Shown: positions 51,101-63,980 of the stretch, piece after piece | How the letters are laid out: each line of letters starts with the position of its first letter | Numbering within the stretch: position 1 is the first letter of the stretch | Assembly: GCA_013398055.1 (NCBI GenBank) | Contig: VZRS01000309.1 | Coordinates: 53,013 to 117,012 of the forward strand | Length of the DNA stretch: 64,000 bases | Origin: Ifrita kowaldi | Lineage: Eukaryota; Chordata; Aves; Passeriformes; Cinclosomatidae | Direction: 5' to 3' | Program-made: the position numbers and the translations under genes | The notes under the pieces: model-generated | Database searches by the model: none | What the model saw: the letters and a program-made list of their open reading frames with translations, nothing else | Told to the model about the DNA's origin: nothing

Positions 51101-52968
51101 CTCATTGCAATTGACTGATTCTAACTAACATTGGCATCAAAACGCTACAGCCGAAAATCACCTTCTACCCCTTAACATTTGTAAATCTCACACTGGATTT
51201 TTGAATTAACAGTAGAATTTCTGTAAATAACATGGTTATCGCTTTGTAGCAATAATCCTAAAAGCTCAGCCAATACAGGTAGACTTCAAAATCATGTATT
51301 TTGGAATTATATTATTGATTGCAGTACCACCAATAACTCCAGATGCACTCCCTGAGGATCTTAAAATCTGAAAGGAAACAGCAGGAGACAGCTCTGGGAA
51401 GAGAAGCAAGTTTGTGAAAGAAATGCTGACAATATCTGAATGTTTTTTTTAGGGTTTACATGCCAGGAACAATGCTCACTTGCCCTTTTCCCTGTGGCTG
51501 ATAAGCTGCCAAACTGTACAAGCTTTGCTCTAATTCTTAGTTCCTTTATGATTCACGCTAAAAATTCAGTAATAAATCACAACTGATGCAGCCACTGTAC
51601 TAGAAATAGAAATTACATGAGAAAGAGGAAAATACAGTATTTTTAGGCAAGTACTCAAAATCTAAACAGGGTAACCAAGCACTATTTTAAAAACCTCCTC
51701 CCCAGAGGAGAGTAAGTGGAAAGTAAATAGCAGGGAGTAAACAGAAAGGAAGGGCCAATACACACATTAAACTCACAACTGCAATTACAGCTACTATTTT
51801 ATATTACAGAAAAAAACAGTACTGATTCTTTTTTTCTAAAATTCTCAAAACAATAACTTTATTTTCATAAATTCTCAAAACATGAATTTGGATACACTTG
51901 ACCTAAATTTTCAAACTCTGTAGATTGATAGATGAATGAGAGTAGGCTAGCTTACAAAGGATATTCATTACAAGATTGTGAACTCTGCCCTTCTGCACAC
52001 GCAACTTGTCCAAAAAATAAAGTCAGTGTAGAGAGATAGAGGCTGAAGTCTTCAAACAGAATGTCTGTGTTTCCCTCTCAGCAGTCCAGCTTGAAGCCAG
52101 CAGCCCTCAGCTCACGCTGCTGGGGAGATGTGCTTCAGTAACACCTGCGTGACAGCTAAACAAAGTGGACTTTGCACATAACTGGTTCGTATCTGTGAAT
52201 GTGGCCTTGTGAGCAGGTAAGGCAGGGTGTGACCCCCTGCTCCAGCAGACACAGCAGCTGGGACCTGAGCTGGAAGCACCAGGGCAGGAGTGTCCCAGCG
52301 GGTTCAGTGCCTGTGCCTGGGTACCCTGCTCCTGCACTGCCATGGCCTGCACTGGAGTCACTCTTTCTTCAAAATCCTTCCTCTCTGTGGTATCTTCACC
52401 CAGATCACACAAACTTACGCCATTTAGTCGGCAGTGTTGATCTATTTCGCCCCATGGTTACTGTCTGTGTACCTGCTGCAGGAGGGCAGTTCCTTCTGAT
52501 CTAGCATCAGGTATTGAAGCTCCAAAGGGAGATCACAGCACTTTTTGCTGACACCTGGTAGCTGGGGGATTTCATAGTTTTAACAAGAGCAGAAAAGAGA
52601 GTGCTAGACCTGAGATATGAGAAGCACTGAGGAACTGCATCACCTTACTTGAAACCTTCAGGTTATGTTTTTTCCCCTCATTTGACTTCAGACCCTTAGA
52701 GCATGGTAAGCACATTTGTGATCTGTGAACATTGCCAAAGATGTATACCTGAATACCTCAGCCCTGCCTGCACCCATCTGTGAGTGGAGCCTCTGCTCAT
52801 AAATCAGCCGTGCTGACTGTAATAAGCATAAACTAGGTCAAGCTAAAAACGCCCACAGAAAGAAAAAAATGGCAATAGCAAGTAAAAGACATTTCATAAT
52901 CTCTTGCCTTAGAAGAAAATAATTTGGGTGATTAATTTTAAGAGAAAGGCTGACATTTATTCACCATC

Positions 52969-53024
52969 TCTTTTTCTTTTTTCTTTCTTTCTTTTTTTTT
53001 TTTNNNTTTTTTTTTTTTTTTTTT
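52969..53024. repeat. CTTT/poly-T tract with a 3-N assembly gap
   Basis: A pyrimidine tract of CTTT units runs into a T homopolymer interrupted by NNN at 53004-53006. The Ns mark unresolved homopolymer length rather than biology. Confidence 0.95.
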
Positions 53025-53042
53025 GTTCTGAGCTGCTGATAT

Positions 53043-53213
53043 TAGAATCATAGAATCAATAAGGCTGGAAAAGACCTTCAAGATCATAAAATCCAGCCTT
53101 CAATGGAATGCCACCATGTTCACATTGTGAAGTGCCACATCTACTCATTATTCAACATTTCCAGGCATGGTGACTACACCGCTTCCCTGAACAACCCGTT
53201 CCAATACTTGATC
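53043..53213 (-). mobile_element. outer CR1, 3' half of an interrupted copy
   Basis: Beginning AGAATCATAGAATCAATAAGG (plus orientation, 3' end of CR1), it proceeds through CTGGAAAAGACCTTCAAGAT to GGCATGGTGACTACACCGCT and TTCCCTGAACAACCCGTTCC, stopping at about CAATACTTGAT. The expected continuation (ACCACT-TTTCAGTGAAGAAAT) is found only after 53643, beyond a second CR1. Confidence 0.92.
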
Positions 53214-53642
53214 ACAGAATCACACAGAATCACACAGAATATGCTGAGTTGGAAAGGACCCATCAAGATCATTGAATCCAGCTCCCGGCCCTGCACAGGA
53301 CACCCCAAGAATCACACCGTGTGTCTGAGAGCATTGTCCAAACACTTCTTGAACTCTGGCATCCTTGGTGCTGCGACCACTGCCCTGGGGAGCCTGTTCA
53401 GTGCCCAACCACCCTCTGGGTGAAAAACCTTTTTCCAATAGCCAAACTAAACCTCCCCTGACACAACTTCAGGCCATTCCCTTGGGTCCTGTCACTGGTG
53501 ACCACAGAGAAGAGATCAGTGCCTGCCCCTCCTCTTCCCCTCATGAGGAAGTTGTAACTGCAGTGAGGTCTCCCCTCAGTCTCCTCTTCCCCAGGCTGAG
53601 CAAACCAAGTGACTTCTGCAGCTCCTCATACAGATTCTCCTT
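53214..53642 (-). mobile_element. inner CR1 inserted into an older CR1
   Basis: It begins with three CACAGAAT-type tail units, then ATGCTGAGTTGGAAAGGACC, CTCCCGGCCCTGCACAGGAC, GTCACTGGTGACCACAGAGA and GAGGTCTCCCCTCAGTCTCC, ending near CAGATTCTCC. It closely resembles the copy at 47607-48114 and is clearly a different subfamily from the host copy around it. Because it splits the host element, it is younger. Confidence 0.92.
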
Positions 53643-53778
53643 TTAACCACTGTTTCAGTGAAGAAATTTTTTAGTACCCAACCTGAGGACATTTCCCCTT
53701 GTCCTATCACTTGTTATCTGGGAGAAAGAGGATAACCCTCACCTTACCACAACCTCCTTTCAGCTGCTTTAGAAACTT
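53643..53778 (-). mobile_element. outer CR1, 5' part of the interrupted copy
   Basis: ACCACTGTTTCAGTGAAGAA, then CTTGTCCTATCACTTGTTAT, GGGAGAAAGAGGATAACCC and CACAACCTCCTTTCAGCTG continue the CR1 consensus exactly where the segment ending at 53213 stops. Together the two parts make about 307 bp of one CR1 copy. Confidence 0.9.
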
Positions 53779-54928
53779 ACTGCCTCTAAAATGTCTAACT
53801 TGCGTATTAAATATTTCAGTGTTTGCTTCATGTATCAGTAACAGGATGTTTAGGAGGTAATGTATTCCAGGAAAGGATTATGACATCTGATTATATTTTT
53901 AAAATTCAAATGCAACTTTTTCAAAGTATTTGGGCAACTATTTTTATTGCCACAGTTGCAATTTGGTGAGACAGCTCTTCCCTGTCACATTTAATTATCT
54001 TGCTTTACAAGGAGTTTTCCGCATATATGTAAAGGATCCTATACACTTCATGGGAACTTTTATGGAGATAAGAATTGCAAGTGCACTGAGACATCTGACT
54101 TCAAGTAAGGGACTGAAAAGATACACATGTATCTAGTACTCAGCTGAAGTTCCTATTCCACAGGCAGTTCTGCTCATGGGTATCTTCACACTAGGGGCAT
54201 CCTGTTTGCATCCTCACAAAAGCAAGAATTTTCTGGACTGCAAAATGCCTGCAGCCCATACAGCACGAGTGCAGTAAAACGAAAGAAAGCACAGCCATAA
54301 ATAGGTGGCAAGGAAGGTTCAGTCCCACCCCACATAAATGACAGCAGGACTCAGCACAGCTTGGTCTCTGTTCCATTGCCTGGTGCTGGCAGGAGGTTAA
54401 TGGGGGATCCCAGAACCACCTGAGCCACTGCTTGCATGTGTGGGACAATCTCTGCCTGGGGGATTGCACCTGTCCCTGGGGTACACGAGGCTTTCACCCC
54501 ATTCCCAGAGACCTTGAAATCAAGTGTTGTCCTTCCCAGTCACCCACGAATGGTTTCACTCCCCCCTCAAACCCCTGGCCAGCCTGTTCCTCCAGGAGAA
54601 CTGTGTGTTTTATTCCAGGTTGGCAGCTCTGCCTGGGGAGCTGTGCTGGAGCAGTGTGGCAGAGCGGTGTCTCTGGTATGGTTGTGCTGTCCAGTTTTCC
54701 CTGCAGACAGGACTCATCTAACACAGCAGTGTGCCCACAAAGGGCCTGCAGTACAGCAGGGAAAATAACCTCTTGCTTCCCAGACATAGGTTTCCTCTGG
54801 CTGGCATTGTTCCAGGCTTCTAGGCATTTACTGTGTAGTACAGCTCGTCTCAGTGTAACCAGAAAACTCCTCTACTATGTTTGTAGTTTTTACTAGCTCA
54901 GAAGGGCTCTGTAAGTCTAAACATTTCG

Positions 54929-54978
54929 ATTTCATTAGTATTTGTGGTATTTCATTAATATTTGTAGTATTTCATTTT
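54929..54978. repeat. 20-bp tandem repeat, about 2.5 copies
   Basis: ATTTCATTAGTATTTGTGGT at 54929-54948 is repeated with two changes at 54949-54968 and starts a third time (ATTTCATTTT). Confidence 0.9.
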
Positions 54979-56102
54979 GCAGAACCGGCCAGTATGTGTT
55001 GTCCTACACTCTTTGTCTAACAAGCTATTGCTACGTGATTCTTTTTATAGAAAATCTGTAGAAAACTCTGTAGAAAGAAAAATGTTTTAAATTAACTCCT
55101 TTGTGGAGCTGAGCTTTGTTTCTGTCTTCTCTTGGATCCTTTATCAAACTCAAATGATACTTGCAGATACACAGAAGTACCATACCACCTTTCAAAGAAA
55201 GTCTTCCCTTTCCTTTCATCCACACTTAAAGACACTTTTATGAATACATGGATACCCTTCCTGTGTTTCCCAATCAAATGCTAAACAGGTGAGCTGAGCC
55301 TTCTTACCATTAGCTACAAATAGCAAGATATCTAGGTTTTGTAAAGAGAAAAAAGAAGCCAAATACCGCCTGAAAGGCTCCTTTTATGAACAGATTGAAT
55401 ATGTTCCATTATCTGCCACTTTTGAACTTCAGAAAACTAATAACAATGGATTCTGCATAAGCCTCCCCCCTGTAGGAGTAGAAACAAAACTTCAAAACTT
55501 CTCCACGAGCCCGGTTCTGAGCTCTGTTGGCGGCCAGCAGCGTCTCTTGTCACCAGCAGTTGGTCTGTCTGCACACAAGCTGTCCCAGAGGTGGGGACTC
55601 ATGTGCTAAGAGGCAAAAGACAAAAAAAAAAAATCCCCAACCCTCATCTGTGAGAGGGTATTACAGGATCAGGCTCAGAACGTTACACATCCGAAACGCG
55701 TGAAGCAACAAAAGCCCAACCGTGAGTCATTCCCGCGTTGCATCATCTTGCTTTCAAATTGCTCCCCGTGGAATTCAACAGACATAATAGAAAATAATAG
55801 AATTGAAAAATGGGAACTATTTCCACTTAGTGGGTTTTTCCCACAGTGGATACAATTTGAATTGCTAATTCACTGCCAGATGTGCAACCACAGACTCTGA
55901 AACAATCCTCTTCCTATAGTACTTGATTATTTCTTATTGTGACTCACTGAGTATGCTACAGGATTATATTTAGCCCAGGTTGGAAGGTTTCCATTATTGT
56001 ATTTAATTAAAGAACGCTTAGAAACAGGTAAATTCAAACCTATGTGGCATAAGATTTTAAATAATTTAAAATGGTAACCTTTTGAGAGAAACTTTATTTA
56101 TG

Positions 56103-56193
56103 AAAACATTAAAGGTGTTTCAAAACATTAAAGGTTGTCTCAAAAAAGGTCTGTGGGAATTCTTCATTGCTTTCACAATTCTTCATTGCTTTC
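56103..56193. repeat. two adjacent short tandem duplications
   Basis: AAAACATTAAAGGTGTTTC (56103-56121) is followed directly by a near copy (56122-56141). Sixteen bases later AATTCTTCATTGCTTTCAC (56158-56176) is followed directly by AATTCTTCATTGCTTTC (56177-56193). Confidence 0.9.
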
Positions 56194-59100
56194 CTCCAGA
56201 GATTTTCTTTTCTATTTTAAAAAATCTACCGGCAGTTTTTAGTAAGTCTACCACTAGTTTTAAGTGCAACTCTACCTCAGTCACAAAAGATAAACCTAAT
56301 GCCCCAGTGTAATGACAGATGATACAGAAAGAAAATGCAGGAAAATTGTTAGCAGGCAATACAGTACTTATGTCAATTGCTAAACACTCCCCCAAACCTA
56401 CCCCAAATAGAATAACTTGTCTAAACAAAGTACAAGAACTGGAAAAGTTACGGAAATTAATGACCAAAATTCCAATTTGGGAAAAACTGGAGCATCTTAT
56501 GATCTCTGTTATCCTCCTTGAAAGCTATCTTATCATATCTGAAATAAGCATACAGCATGTGCAAACAGGTATTTCACCAATTTTAGAACCAGCATAGTTA
56601 ATGATTTCCAAAACCGTAACACAACAAATGACGCTAGTTTGGGCATTTGAATTCAAAAGCCTAAAAACTATTAACGGATTAGGAGAACACCTTGGGATTG
56701 GGGGAAAATCCAGGCCAAGCTCTGGCTGTGTGGTCACCTTTGGTCCACACCAGAGAGGCTAACCTTGTGTAGGGTGGATGTGAGCTGAGCTGCACATGTG
56801 CTCTCGTGCCAGAGGTGGTTTCCTTTGGCAATGTACACACATCCCTCGTGCTCATCTAGCAGGATTTTCTATAAGTAAAAGGCTGCTTACACCTTCCAGG
56901 TCTATCTTTATTTCAAAATTAACAGCGAGTTTTAGTTGGTGATCATGTATTGCTTCTCTTCAGAGGAAGAAAAATGTGTTTTGATGAAATGCAATTTTAA
57001 ATAAACTTGATGTACACTAGGCTCATCTGGTGGGAAGCAATCAACACCTCTAAAGTCATACAAGAGTTACTGCTCAATCTCCTCTGCGAAGATGAAGTAC
57101 TACCAACATATAGAAGTATTACAGTAAAAGACCTGATTTTTGTTGGTCTCTGTCACACAGTAATATTTTCCAAAATCTATAATGGAGCGTTGCGGTTTTT
57201 ATCTTTCTGTCCATTTCTTCTTGAGTAGTAGAACAGATTTTGAACATAACAGCACCTGCTGAAATGTCTGGATATATCCAAATAGATGTTTTGATTACTT
57301 GTACTCCTTGTACAGCATTTTTTATTTTCAACCTATTGTTATAATTTCCAAGCATATATACAAGACCGTGTGACTAAAATTAAGACGATAGCAAGAGCTT
57401 TCTGTGCTACACACAAAAGTGAACATTAATGCCTCTTTCAAAACCCTTTCTGAAATGTCCCCTGAAACCCAGCAACAAGTCAGATTGAGTGAAAGTCGAT
57501 CAAGTCTCACATCTCTGAAAAGGGAACTCCCTGATGAGGGGCTGACATCCCTGTCCCTGCCCTTCCATCTGTCAACACTGACTCGGGAGCCTCCAAGAGC
57601 CACAGATCACTGCTTCCAGCACCAGCAGGACCAAAGGACACGAGAGTTAAGCCCTTGATGTTGCTGGAAGGTGTGGCACTGGACACCTGCTGTCCATCGC
57701 AGCTGGCACCTGAACTCACTGCTCCTGTGGTACTTCTCAGCAGGCAGCTTTGGACCTGCTGCCCGAGACAGGAACAATTCTACAGTTCTTCTTTCTTCCT
57801 CAGAGCCCTTGCCTTGAGACCTACAACCTTGCTAAGACAAGCTGCCACTGTTGCCTTACTGGCACCTAGCTTGGAGCTGAAGAATTTGGGAACATTGGGG
57901 CTTTTAGAACCACTTCCTTTCCCAGCATACTTGAAGTCCAGTACCTCCTATGTGCTACTGAAGCTCAACAGGTCCCATTTTTTCAGAGCAATCAGATGCT
58001 TTGTAGCAGTGTCGTCTGTTTCAACTTCCTAAGATTCTTCAATAAACACTGAGAAATCTTAGGAAGCTTTACAAAAGAAAATTAGTGCCAATATTCCATC
58101 TTGAGTAATTCCTCCATAACAGTATCAATTTGAATTTCCTAATGGGATGAAGGCATTTGCAGTGTCACTATGTGCACTGTGAAATAAAACTCAAATATTC
58201 TCCTAGGAAAAGGCAGTAAGGCATCCCAAAGTCCTATGTGTTATGGACAGGTTGTATTAAAAAGACATTATATATCTGCCATAATTACTGATGAAAGTTG
58301 TCCCAGACAATCAGTCTTGCTAGGCTACAATTGGATTTTAAATGCAACTATGTCTTTTCACATCTGGAGTCAACCTGTACTCAGCTGGGTAACCAGGATC
58401 ATCCCTGCATCTCTGAGGATCCCTGCAAGTCCACATACTTGATTTAAGACACTAACATGAAACATTGCTTCAAGTAGAACTGAAGATTGATGTGACCTTT
58501 ACTTCTGGGCTACCATCAGATTGAAAACACCCCTCCTGTTCCATGTACTTTGCATTAAGCAATTTGTCAAAATTCTTCAAGGAAACTACTCTTCTTCCGG
58601 TTTCTCTAAAAGTTGTACCACTTGAAACCAGACTAAACTTGTACAACTTTCTCATGTGGTCTTCAAATCTGTATTTGTCCATTCTAGTACAAGTGACATC
58701 TATTAGCTAATGCTGCTTTTGACACTAAGTACAAATTATATCTTTATATAATACAAATATATTGGGATATCTAAGTACAAATTATCTGTCAGCTCCGTGG
58801 AGGACACAGTCTGGTCTGACCAGGCATTTCCAGCAGTATGCTAAAGACCTGCATTCCCGTTCTTTATGTCTACACGCCCTCACGGTCTTTATTAATTGTT
58901 CTCTTTAATCCACAGAAATTATGTTCCATGCACATACTTTTTCTTCAGTAAAGTTATTTTAAAGGATATCTTTTTGTGCCAGGTTTACAAAGACATTACT
59001 CACCTAACACTTCAGATGAATACAGACAAGAGCAGGCAGACAGCTAACCTGCCCACGCTCTTCCGATAATGCCTCTGAGTGCCTACCTGTATCAGTCTGG

Positions 59101-61665
59101 TTCATGCTCTTGTTAGCTCACCAAATTCCCTCTTAGCCAGCTGTCTTCATATTTTCCATGCTCTATCTACTCCTTTCTGATGGCTTACCTTGAGATGTAA
59201 TTACTGTATTTGAAGCATTCCCCCTCTTTTTTTTGATGTCTACAATTCTTTACCCTTCTCACTTTTCAGTTAAGCACAAACATGTATTTCCAGGGACATT
59301 TTTTACTGCATTTGAGTATTTCTGTACTTTTAAGGATTTAAATTAGACTATTTTCTTTTGTTAGAGCCCTTTTTAAAAGTACTCTGGCCCAAAAAAATTC
59401 CCTTTAATGGTTTAGTGTCGTGATGTTATGCTTGAATACAATTGTTTCCATGAGAATGTGTTGTATAAGATAATATGAAGGAACAGAAGGAACTTATTAT
59501 GAAAATAATAATTAAAAAAATATTCTGAGCACTGTAGCAGATGATGTCCTTCAAATCCTTTTTCTGACATGGGATGAATTAAACTAATGCCATGAAAACT
59601 GAAAAGCAATATGGGACAGGGAGAACTTCATCCCTTACCAGAAAATGCTGGACTCCTGATTTTTTATTTTTACCAGTTAACATTGTGAAGATTAAAAAAA
59701 TAATAATAAAACAAGTTAATTTTTGTGATACATGATTTTCTCGAAAAGCATCATCCAACATAATATTCCCTCACCCAGAAAGTGGGAATTGAACCACTGG
59801 CTCCCTGTCCTTCACAACCAGTTGCAATGTCAGAAGCCCAGCCCTTTGGCAAAGACAAATTCAGGTGTCAGCTCCATGGAGGATTCACTGTGCATTGCTC
59901 TGTGAAAAACTCTGAAGGGTAATGCTGCCTGAACTGGGTGAGTCACCTGAAGCAGTTTCATCATGGCAGCACAGAGCCAGAGGAGCAGCCAGCAGCACAG
60001 GGCAAGGAGAACAACACGACAGGTCTGATGGAAACTGCCATGGAGCCACTGAGGAAACCAGGTGAGTGATGCCGTTCCCAAACACTCACTCACGGTGTGC
60101 AGCACACAAGCAAGCCTAGGCTGCATTCAGAGAAACACTCCCACAGTTATGTCCATAGCTGTCCATGGAACTGGCCAAAAGACTCATTGAACAATGACAC
60201 AAAAACCAGAAAAACTGAAAAAGACTACAACAGAATATTCTTGCTAATATGGGCTATGCCAAATGTAAGAACACCATAAAACCTTTCTGCGGATCGGCTC
60301 CAGGGATTATTTTCAATCTAGCAAGGGAATGTTCTTTGCCTTCTTTTCTCTCTCCCCCATCTCTTTAAATGCCTTCTCTATTGTCATGGCAAATTTCTAA
60401 ATTTGCTTGCATTCTGCAGTTAGGTAACACCAGATTTTGAAACTCTATCTTTCTGAGTATATATATAATCCTGGTCACCAGGCAAAATTTGAGATTAAAT
60501 GATGTTAAGATGATGAGATAAAAATATCTAAAATTCTAGAAATTTGGCTAGTGAGGAAGGAGAACCAGTCCCCATGCAACAAGGTGAAAAGTAGCACCAT
60601 TACCCAGATGATACTGTGGTCTCAGTCAGGTCAGGAGATTTCACCAGAGCCATGATTTTACTTTCCTGTGTCTATTTTCAAATCCCTCTTTACTGTTAGG
60701 GTAAATACACAAACATTAAAGAATGAGAGGTCACCCTGCATGATGAACAATTAGTATATTATATGCTGCCACAGTTATTTTCCAGACATTTCAGTATTAA
60801 CTTGGGCAAGGAGAGGAAATCAGCAGCACCAACCCAGTCTTTCAGGATTCCATGTACAGAGAGCAGTGCAAAGGAAGATGAGGGGATCAGCCCTTTGGGG
60901 ATCCTCTGCAGTCAATGATGTATAAACTGTTGATGCCTTGACAGTAATGAAAACAAGACAGGGAAGGTACAGATCTTCAGGCTACATGTGGTGACTAATA
61001 AATCAGATGTTGTGGAGTCTGGTTTACTGCAGGAAGGTGAATTTAATGAAAACTTGTGCCTGGCAGGAGGTTCTGCAACCCATGAACAGACTATGGGGAA
61101 AATATGCTTCTGAAAAAATGACTCAAAAAGCCACTATCCAGGCTTGGCAAATTGACTCAAAAGAGACAGTTGATGTATTTTGGCACAAAGGGTGCAGGAA
61201 AATAAGTAAGGGTACCTCTGGATCCTAGCATTTTTCAGAAGAATTGCTTCTACATCTTAAATGTGTACATTTATACTTTAGGGAAAAGGTAAAAGTTTAA
61301 AAAAAAAGCAGGCTCTTGTGCCAAACTTAGGGCATTTGGAAGTTTCTTCATGTTACATTTTGTGAGCTGAGTTTATTTACTTTCAGAATCAAAATATTGT
61401 CTTACTACAATAACTTGTTACTTGTTTTGTCTGTTTTGAAGAAAACCTGATTTAGAAATTGTGAAAATGAAACTGTACTGTACATACATACCTGAGGTTA
61501 TCAGATCAGGATGGTGAAAATAGTTAATATCCTCAGCTGGACAGCCCTCCCTTCACCACCCCACTTCTCAGAAAGCAAGTTATTCTTTGTTCTCTCCCCT
61601 GCCTCATGGAAAAGAAACTAAAACTTAGAAGAAACACAAGTTCATCTTATTTGTTCACAGTGTGG

Positions 61666-61840
61666 AAAAGAAAAGAAAAGAAAAGAAAAGAAAAGAAAAG
61701 AAAAGAAAAGAAAAGAAAAGAAAAGAAAAGAAAAGAAAAGAAAAGAAAAGAAAAGAAAAGAAAAGAAAAGAAAAGAAAAGAAAAGAAAAGAAAAGAAAAG
61801 AAAAGAAAAGAAAAGAAAAGAAAAGAAAAGAAAAGAAAAG
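61666..61840. repeat. perfect (AAAAG)35 microsatellite
   Basis: Thirty-five uninterrupted AAAAG units (175 bp) are followed by about 50 bp of imperfect A/G-rich sequence. The absence of interruptions implies high mutability. Long open frames here are artefacts of the 5-bp unit. Confidence 0.98.
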
Positions 61841-62979
61841 GAGTTTAAAAAAGAAAGGTAAAAAAAGAAAATGAAAAAAAAAGAAAAAAAATAGAGTTTT
61901 CCAATAAACACATTCAAGATAGCATTGTAGACAAACATTATCCTGGCAAAAGAAGATGCCAAAAGCCAACAATAGCTTTAGATTCAGCAACTACAAAACT
62001 TCATTAGCACACCAGGTATGTGTAACTTGTCCTGTTACCTTGTGGCAGCAAAGTTGTTTTGTTCATTGATAATGTCCAATGACTTTGTATTCAAATTGAA
62101 GAGCTACAAAAAAATCCATAGAAAGGGCAATACAAGACCGGAGTGAAACTTCCGTTCTGTTAGGTAAAGATCTCTACAAAGGTGAAAAAAATGAAAATTT
62201 TTTGAAAAAAAAAGAGAATTTGCCTTGATATCCCTAAGTAGGAGTCACACCTAAAGTTTCAGGTGCCTAATCAAAAGATTTCTCCCAATCCATTCACATC
62301 TGTCTGGAAAAGACAGACTGTCCTGCTCTGTACTGCTGTGACTGGGGCACTTCTGTGAGGGAGGCAGAGGAAGAGTGAACTCACGTCTACCACATCATTC
62401 CTGTAGCTTCACAAGTTGCTGAATTCCAGAATTTTTTACTTTGTTTTCATAGAAAGTAAAGAAAACAGAATTTTATGCTAATGTTTAATTTCAGGTCAAA
62501 TGGAATATTTGCCTAAGTAGATTTTTGTTTTGTTTTGTTGTTTTTTGGGGGTTTTTACAGCATGAATAAAGAAAATAAACTTTCTTTTCAGATTCAAACT
62601 AAAATTCTGTCTCTTTTCTCTGAAGCTGAAGAGATAAAGAGCAACTTGCTTTTTGGGAAGGGGGATGGTGAAGGGAGGGCTGTCCAAACAGGTGAATTCA
62701 CTGCTTTCACAACCCTGATCTGATCACCTTTGCCAAAAGAGCAGCTGCAGGATGAGGGCTGACGCTTGTGCTGAGCTTTGCCATACCTGTTGACTGAGGT
62801 CTGCAGGACCCCAGCCCTGAGAGGGAGGGTTCTTGCAGCTTCACAGCTGGCTGCTTGCCCTCTGTTGGGCAGGAAGGCCACCTTTTCAGAAAGGACAGCT
62901 CTGGGGCACTTGGCCCTTTATGCCACACGTATGCATCGTCACACACCTGAGACATGCTGAACCAATGGACCTCAGCAGA

Positions 62980-63030
62980 GGCTGGAGCCCAACCCCCACA
63001 TAGGGTCAGGGCTGGGGTTGGGCTCCAGCC
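62980..63030. repeat. perfect 17-bp GC-rich inverted repeat
   Basis: GGCTGGAGCCCAACCCC (62980-62996) and its exact reverse complement (63014-63030) flank a 17-base spacer. A transcript of either strand could form a very stable hairpin. Confidence 0.95.
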
Positions 63031-63881
63031 CAGGCACAGCACTAATATACAGGATAGGTGTATCTGCAGGATCTTCAGAATATTCTGTAATGTACCATTG
63101 GATCTCACATGTTAACCAGCTAAAGCATAACCACACCATATCCTGGCCTGGGCAGAAGAATTCATGTAAATTATTTCTGTCCTATGTTGCTCATTCCTAC
63201 CCTCACGCCACAGGTTGCTTCTCCCTCAGAAGTGTTAATACAATGTTTTGTCTTTTTAAAAAATTTACAGTATGTCAGATCACTAGAAATCTGTATTAAA
63301 ACCAATCCTTTGGAGCAGAAGTAAAGATATTTGTAGGAAAAATCCTATTTGTACATACATCTGAGACACAAGAAAAGCCCCTCTTCAGACAGAACCGAAC
63401 ACAAATTATGGCATTCTTTTCAATGCAAAGACGACTTATGTTGCCAGAATGTGCAAGGCACTTGTCCAATTAAAACAACACAGGTTTCCTCTCAAAACAC
63501 TGCTGTCACAGAATAGTCACAGAACTGTTTTTGCAGATTGTTTATGCAAAAAAAGTCTTAGGTTTAAAACAAACTGTAGTAATATTGGTAATCTTCAATA
63601 CTGCTGTTCAACTGTCCCAGTTACATATTAATCTGGAAATCTTTCCCTGGTTTTCACCTTCTGATTTAGTGAAGTGCACTTCTGTCCCTGCAATTAACTA
63701 AGAAACAGGCAAAAAGTGAACCACAAACCTTGTACTGACACAAACCCCAAAACCAGATTGTCAGCAACAAAGTAAATACAAGGAGAACTCTGATTCTGAT
63801 TTCAGCACAGGAATACCCTGAGCCCTGCTTGCCAGTCTATGAATGAGGAACAAACTTACATTTTGGGAGCAGCTAAAGGAA

Positions 63882-63980
63882 AAATAAAAAATAAAAAAAA
63901 AATTTAAAAAAAAAAACCAAACCCAAACACAACTGCAACAAAAACCCCCAAACAAACAAACAAAAAACTACACACACACC
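63882..63980. repeat. A-rich then AC/AAAC-rich low-complexity tract
   Basis: A-rich sequence is followed by AACC/AAAC-type units and a short (CA)n. A similar tract lies at 44040-44120. No element is recognised around either. Confidence 0.85.

Noticed and set aside
54432..54896. 154-codon open frame on plus
   Set aside because: There is no recognisable protein, it is in a GC-rich patch with overlapping frames on both strands, and lies within intron 1 of ANKRD33B.
57655..58032. 125-codon open frame on plus with AATAAA just downstream (58040)
   Set aside because: There is no known motif and no promoter or splice support. The poly(A) hexamer is common by chance in AT-rich sequence.
61606..61990. 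Lys/Glu- or Phe/Leu/Ser-repeat proteins of 70-111 residues
   Set aside because: They are translations of the AAAAG microsatellite, which has no stop in several frames.
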